Shown here one piece after another: positions 7,447 through 10,529 of a stretch of 10,529 nt of DNA. Made by a program: the position numbers and the translations under genes. Under the pieces are notes generated by a model, which was not told the origin of the DNA, searched no databases, and saw only the letters and a program-made list of their open reading frames with translations. The stretch is from Sulfitobacter sp. (lineage in GTDB: Bacteria; Pseudomonadota; Alphaproteobacteria; Rhodobacterales; Rhodobacteraceae). The stretch is taken from assembly GCA_024636405.1 (NCBI GenBank), contig JAGXHC010000235.1:1-10529 (forward strand), read 5' to 3'. Numbering within the stretch: position 1 is the first letter of the stretch; each line of letters starts with the position of its first letter.

Positions 7447-9873
7447 ATGAGCAGTTTCGATGAAATGGACGCCTTTGAGGGCGCATCGCTGTCCGCGCGT
7501 GCAATGGCCGCGCGGCCGCAGCCCTATATGGACGGTCTGAACCCTGCGCAGCGTGCAGCGGTGGAGCAGATGGATGGCCCTGTTTTGATGCTGGCGGGTG
7601 CGGGCACCGGCAAGACCCGCGCGCTGACGGCGCGGATCGTGCATTTGCTGAACACCGGGCGGGCGCGGCCAAACGAGGTTTTGGCCGTAACTTTTACCAA
7701 CAAGGCCGCACGCGAGATGAAGTCGCGCGTGGGTCAAATGCTGGGGCAGAGCATTGAGGGGATGCCGTGGCTGGGCACCTTTCACGCCATCTGCGTCAAG
7801 CTGTTGCGGCGACATGCGGAACTGGTCGGGCTGAAGTCAAACTTTACGATACTGGACACGGACGATCAGTTGCGCCTGCTAAAGCAATTGGTAGCCGCCG
7901 AAAACATTGACGACAAGCGATGGCCTGCGCGGATGCTGGCGGGCATTATTGACGGCTGGAAGAACCGCGCGCTGACACCGGACAAGGTGCCGGTGGCGGA
8001 TGCGGGCCTGTATAACCATCGCGGCACGGAGATTTATGACCAGTACCAGCGGCGGTTGCAGGATCTGAATGCAACGGACTTTGGTGATCTGCTGCTGCAT
8101 ATGGTGACGATCTTTCAAAAACACCCCGATGTGCTGCAACAGTATCAGCGCTGGTTCAAATATATTCTGGTGGACGAATACCAAGACACCAACGTGGCGC
8201 AGTACCTGTGGCTGCGGCTGCTGGCGCAGGGGCATCGCAACATCTGTTGTGTCGGTGATGACGATCAGTCGATCTATGGCTGGCGCGGGGCAGAAGTGGG
8301 CAACATCCTGCGCTTTGAGACGGATTTTCCCGGCGCACATGTTGTGCGGCTGGAGCAAAACTACCGCTCGACCCCGCATATACTTGCCGCTGCGTCCGGT
8401 GTGATTGCCGGCAACGAGGGGCGGTTGGGCAAGACCCTGTGGACCGAAGCGACCGAGGGCGAGAAACTGCGCCTGATCGGGCATTGGGACGGTGAGGAGG
8501 AGGCGCGTTGGATCGGCGAGGATATCGAAGCGATGCAGCGCGGTACCCGCGGGATGGCGCCTTTGTCGCTGGACGGCATGGCGATTCTGGTGCGCGCCTC
8601 ACATCAGATGCGCGCGTTTGAGGATCGGTTTCTGACGATTGGGCTGCCGTACCGCGTGATTGGCGGGCCGCGATTCTATGAGCGGTTGGAGATCCGCGAC
8701 GCGATGGCGTATTTTCGCGTGGTCACCAGCCCTGACGATGATCTGGCGTTCGAGCGGATCGTGAACACCCCAAAACGCGGTTTGGGCGACAAGGCGCAAC
8801 AGAATATCCAACGCACGGCGCGCGCGCATGGCGTGAACCTGGTCGAGGGCGCGCGCATCCTGTTGGCCAATGACGGGATCGGCGGCAAGGGGGCGGCGCA
8901 GCTGCGGCGGCTGATTGATGGCATTGATCGCTGGCACGATATGTTGCGCGGTCCCATGCGACGGAGCTTGGGCAGTGACGATGAGGTTATTGAGGGCGGT
9001 GGGGGCGTTGCTTCGGCTGAGTTTGAATATGCCCCGCCAGACGTCAGCCATGTGGAGTTGGCGCAGATTATTCTCGATGAAAGCGGCTACACCGGGTTTT
9101 GGCAAAACGACAAGACGCCCGAGGCGCCGGGGCGGTTGGAGAACCTCAAGGAATTGGTCAAGGCTCTGGAACAGTTCGAGAACCTGCAGGGCTTTTTGGA
9201 ACATGTCAGCCTTATCATGGACAATGAGCAGGAGGGCGAAGGCGCAAAAGTGTCGATCATGACATTGCACGCCGCCAAGGGGCTGGAATTTCCGGCTGTG
9301 TTTTTGCCCGGTTGGGAGGACGGATTGTTTCCGTCGCAGCGGTCGATGGACGAATCCGGCATCAAGGGGCTGGAGGAGGAGCGCCGCCTTGCCTATGTCG
9401 GGATCACGCGGGCGGAGCAATTGTGCACGATTACCTTTGCGGGCAACCGACGCGTGTTCGGGCAATGGCAAAGTGCAATGCCGTCGCGGTTCATTGACGA
9501 GCTGCCAAGCGATCATGTGGAGGTTCTGACGCCACCGGGGCTTTATGGTGGGGGGTACGGGGCCGCAATGCCGCAATCCGACCTGCACCAGAAGGCGGCG
9601 GACGCCAATGTGTATAATTCGCCCGGTTGGCGGCGGCTGCAAGCCCGGTCCAGCGAACGTGGCATGGTCCAGCCGCGCGAGCAGCGTAATGTGACCATCG
9701 ACATGAACGCCGTCAGCAGCTTTGTGATGGGCGAGCGGGTATTTCATCAGAAGTTCGGCTATGGCGCGGTGACGGGCATTGAGGGTGACAAGCTTGAGGT
9801 TGCGTTTGAGAAATCAGGCACGAAAAAGATTGTGTCGCGGTTTTTGACAGGGTGTGACGACGTGCCGTTTTGA
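7447..9873 (+). CDS. uvrD: ATP-dependent 3'-5' DNA helicase UvrD/PcrA
   Basis: This superfamily 1A helicase unwinds DNA in nucleotide excision repair and mismatch repair and removes proteins from DNA. The 808-residue protein carries the motifs in order: Q motif LNPAQRAAV (31-39), Walker A GAGTGKT (51-57), motif Ia VTFTNKAAREM (81-91), motif II DEYQD (243-247), motif III GDDDQSIYGWRGA (270-282), motif IV LEQNYRST (302-309), motif V VSIMTLHAAKGLEF (592-605) and motif VI EERRLAYVGITRAE (634-647). A flexible linker (about 680-750) leads to a C-terminal Tudor-like domain, GERVFHQKFGYGAVTGIEGD and onward (752-790), the part known in PcrA/UvrD to contact RNA polymerase. It is longer than E. coli UvrD (720), partly from a glycine-rich insertion near 500-525. 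ATG 7447 (MSSFDEMDAF) fits relatives as I recall them; ATG 7429 in frame would add six residues. No key residue is missing. Confidence 0.95.
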   Translation: MSSFDEMDAFEGASLSARAMAARPQPYMDGLNPAQRAAVEQMDGPVLMLAGAGTGKTRALTARIVHLLNTGRARPNEVLAVTFTNKAAREMKSRVGQMLGQSIEGMPWLGTFHAICVKLLRRHAELVGLKSNFTILDTDDQLRLLKQLVAAENIDDKRWPARMLAGIIDGWKNRALTPDKVPVADAGLYNHRGTEIYDQYQRRLQDLNATDFGDLLLHMVTIFQKHPDVLQQYQRWFKYILVDEYQDTNVAQYLWLRLLAQGHRNICCVGDDDQSIYGWRGAEVGNILRFETDFPGAHVVRLEQNYRSTPHILAAASGVIAGNEGRLGKTLWTEATEGEKLRLIGHWDGEEEARWIGEDIEAMQRGTRGMAPLSLDGMAILVRASHQMRAFEDRFLTIGLPYRVIGGPRFYERLEIRDAMAYFRVVTSPDDDLAFERIVNTPKRGLGDKAQQNIQRTARAHGVNLVEGARILLANDGIGGKGAAQLRRLIDGIDRWHDMLRGPMRRSLGSDDEVIEGGGGVASAEFEYAPPDVSHVELAQIILDESGYTGFWQNDKTPEAPGRLENLKELVKALEQFENLQGFLEHVSLIMDNEQEGEGAKVSIMTLHAAKGLEFPAVFLPGWEDGLFPSQRSMDESGIKGLEEERRLAYVGITRAEQLCTITFAGNRRVFGQWQSAMPSRFIDELPSDHVEVLTPPGLYGGGYGAAMPQSDLHQKAADANVYNSPGWRRLQARSSERGMVQPREQRNVTIDMNAVSSFVMGERVFHQKFGYGAVTGIEGDKLEVAFEKSGTKKIVSRFLTGCDDVPF

Positions 9874-9896
9874 GGTGCAGTATGATGCGGCGTGAT

Positions 9897-9910
9897 GGGG
9901 TCGAAACCCC
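9897..9910 (+). terminator. Possible uvrD terminator hairpin
   Basis: GGGGT (9897-9901), loop CGAA, ACCCC (9906-9910) starts 24 bases after the uvrD stop. A 12-base perfect palindrome AACGCGCGCGTT (9912-9923) follows instead of a T-run, so factor-independent termination would be inefficient. Confidence 0.3.
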
Positions 9911-10000
9911 GAACGCGCGCGTTGCAATCCTTGGCGGGGGCCATTCATCAATAAAAGGTTGTTTGCCAGGACTGCGTTGGTTCGGTAAGCGCGCTTGGAT

Positions 10001-10018
10001 ACCACCGACAAAGGTGGT
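10001..10018 (-). terminator. Hairpin at the 3' end of the small membrane protein gene
   Basis: The minus strand reads ACCACC, a six-base loop, then GGTGGT, beginning at the last base-pairs of the stop codon region (stop 10018-10020). There is no T-run after it. It may protect the 3' end or assist termination between this gene and convergent uvrD. Confidence 0.3.
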
Positions 10019-10356
10019 TACCGGCGCCGTGTTTTGCGCAAATACACAGCGATCAATAGGCCGACAAAGGGAACAGAAGTTGTGCGGAGAAAATCTGCCA
10101 AACTTGCCCGCCAACGCCAGACGTTCAGCGTCTGCAAATCATCTCTCCTGTCGAGCAGCTCCATTCCGGCACCAAGCAGGCAGGCGATCGGCAATGCTCC
10201 TGCAAATGGCGCCAACCGCAGGGATTTCTGTGTCATCAGGACTGCGATTGATGTCAGGACAAGACCGATCACAACATGAAGAATATCGCGGTCAATGGGC
10301 AGGTATTGCGCGAGCAATATCTTGAACGCCTGATAGGTCGATGACTGCTGTTCCAT
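10018..10356 (-). CDS. Small three-helix membrane protein, loosely VanZ-like
   Basis: I do not recognise a named family with confidence. The 112-residue product has three hydrophobic segments: about 25-42 (ILHVVIGLVLTSIAVLM), 48-65 (APFAGALPIACLLGAGM) and 90-106 (GLLIAVYL). The first is preceded by IDRDILH (21-27), the second runs into ELLDRRDD (66-73), and RASLADFL (83-90) precedes the third. A Asp-x-x-His before helix 1, a Glu-x-x-Asp ending helix 2 and a Ser-Leu-x-Asp before helix 3 recall short uncharacterised VanZ-like proteins. The C-terminus is basic (RKTRRR), placing it in the cytoplasm by the positive-inside rule. The ATG at 10356 is preceded by GGGGA directly adjoining it, too close for an ideal ribosome binding site. 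A GATAAT (five of six to -10) lies about 14 bases upstream on the minus strand, so the leader would be very short. Function unknown. Confidence 0.65.
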   Translation of the reverse strand: MEQQSSTYQAFKILLAQYLPIDRDILHVVIGLVLTSIAVLMTQKSLRLAPFAGALPIACLLGAGMELLDRRDDLQTLNVWRWRASLADFLRTTSVPFVGLLIAVYLRKTRRR

Positions 10357-10375
10357 TCCCCAAGGCTAAGATTAT

Positions 10376-10399
10376 CCGCTAAAGCGGCAAAGCGGAAAG
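10376..10399. repeat. Short tandem AAAGCGG repeat upstream of the small membrane protein gene
   Basis: AAAGCGG occurs at 10381-10387 and 10389-10395, an eight-base period, followed by a further AAAG. CCGC at 10376-10379 can pair with the first GCGG. The cluster lies immediately upstream of the GATAAT -10 candidate of the minus-strand gene, where a regulator or an altered -35 region would act. Confidence 0.3.
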
Positions 10400-10422
10400 T
10401 ATGGGCTAAACCGTGCCAAACG

Positions 10423-10457
10423 AAAAAACGGTGACGCCCGGGAGGAGGGCATCACCG
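10423..10457 (-). terminator. Strong Rho-independent terminator
   Basis: On the minus strand an 11-base-pair stem (one U-G wobble) with a seven-base loop is followed at once by six T residues. It would end a transcript arriving from beyond the right edge of the window, separating it from the small membrane protein gene. On the plus strand the hairpin is preceded by the A-run and followed by CTTCTGTT, so it is not a good plus-strand terminator. Confidence 0.85.
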
Positions 10458-10505
10458 CTTCTGTTGAACCGCCAGGACCTACAGGGAGGGTCGATCCTGG
10501 GGGTT
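10423..10505 (-). ncRNA. Candidate cuckoo/CcsR-type small RNA: two C-rich-loop hairpins and terminator
   Basis: Read on the minus strand, the first hairpin (10505 to 10467) pairs AACC with GGTT and CCAGGA with TCCTGG across one C-C mismatch. It encloses a 17-base loop with the pyrimidine run CCCTCCCT. After nine bases the second hairpin (10457 to 10429) pairs CGGTGA with TCACCG and GCCC with GGGC through one U-G wobble, with loop TCCTCCC. Its left arm plus loop gives CCTCCTCCC, and six T residues follow at 10428-10423. Known from the family: alphaproteobacterial cuckoo RNAs, including the CcsR RNAs of Rhodobacter sphaeroides, consist of paired hairpins with CUCCUCCC loops that resemble the anti-Shine-Dalgarno sequence, often processed from the 3' end of a small-gene transcript. 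The gene expected upstream lies beyond the right edge. The alternative is a simple terminator with a C-rich loop. The first loop is only a variant of the motif. Confidence 0.5.
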
Positions 10506-10529
10506 GGGCGGGCCTGCATCACTGGGGAA

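Noticed and set aside
8599..9747. Minus-strand open frame of 382 codons opposite uvrD
   Set aside because: Antisense shadow of uvrD, whose helicase motifs are complete in the plus frame.
9870..10325. Plus-strand open frame of 151 codons starting at the uvrD stop
   Set aside because: It overlaps the opposite-strand membrane protein gene, whose hydrophobic-segment pattern is far more protein-like.
1..10529. CRISPR arrays, insertion sequences, tRNA genes, phage or defence genes
   Set aside because: I looked for regularly spaced repeats, terminal inverted repeats, tRNA cloverleaf ends and transposase or integrase motifs on both strands and saw none.

Overview
The window looks like a chromosomal housekeeping segment of an alphaproteobacterium, most likely a member of the Rhodobacterales (Roseobacter group). 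That placement rests on remembered resemblance, not a search: a high-G+C sequence, a full-length pyruvate carboxylase close to the Rhizobium etli enzyme, a DUF2244 membrane protein beginning MPYEW, a lactate-dehydrogenase-type flavoprotein beginning MDLHT, and an approximately 808-residue UvrD/PcrA helicase. I see no transposase, integrase, phage gene, CRISPR array, tRNA or rRNA.

Layout from left to right. (1) Positions 1-708, minus strand: the N-terminal 236 residues of CarA, the small subunit of carbamoyl-phosphate synthase. Its C-terminal part lies off the left edge. It has a good Shine-Dalgarno sequence and a plausible sigma-70 promoter. (2) 903-1367, plus strand: a YqeY/GatB-like protein divergent from carA. 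(3) 1595-2077, minus: a two-helix DUF2244 membrane protein, convergent with yqeY. (4) 2078-2455: a gap with no convincing gene. (5) 2456-5896, minus: pyc, pyruvate carboxylase, with all its catalytic landmarks. (6) 6110-7294, minus: an FMN-dependent L-2-hydroxyacid (lactate) dehydrogenase. (7) 7447-9873, plus: uvrD, divergent from the previous gene. (8) 10018-10356, minus: a small three-helix membrane protein with a loose VanZ-like pattern. (9) 10423-10505, minus: two adjacent C-rich-loop hairpins, the second a strong Rho-independent terminator.

Gene cooperation: the lactate dehydrogenase and Pyc lie in tandem on one strand. If the first enzyme uses L-lactate, it makes pyruvate, which Pyc converts to oxaloacetate. 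The pair would then form a short anaplerotic route for growth on lactate. The other genes are independent housekeeping functions: arginine/pyrimidine precursor supply, DNA repair, and proteins of unknown role.

The observation most worth a second look is at the right edge. The minus strand encodes two consecutive hairpins with pyrimidine-rich loops. The second carries CCTCCTCCC and ends in six T residues. This matches the architecture of the alphaproteobacterial 'cuckoo'/CcsR small RNAs, whose CUCCUCCC loops resemble the anti-Shine-Dalgarno sequence. The rest of the window is ordinary core genome.
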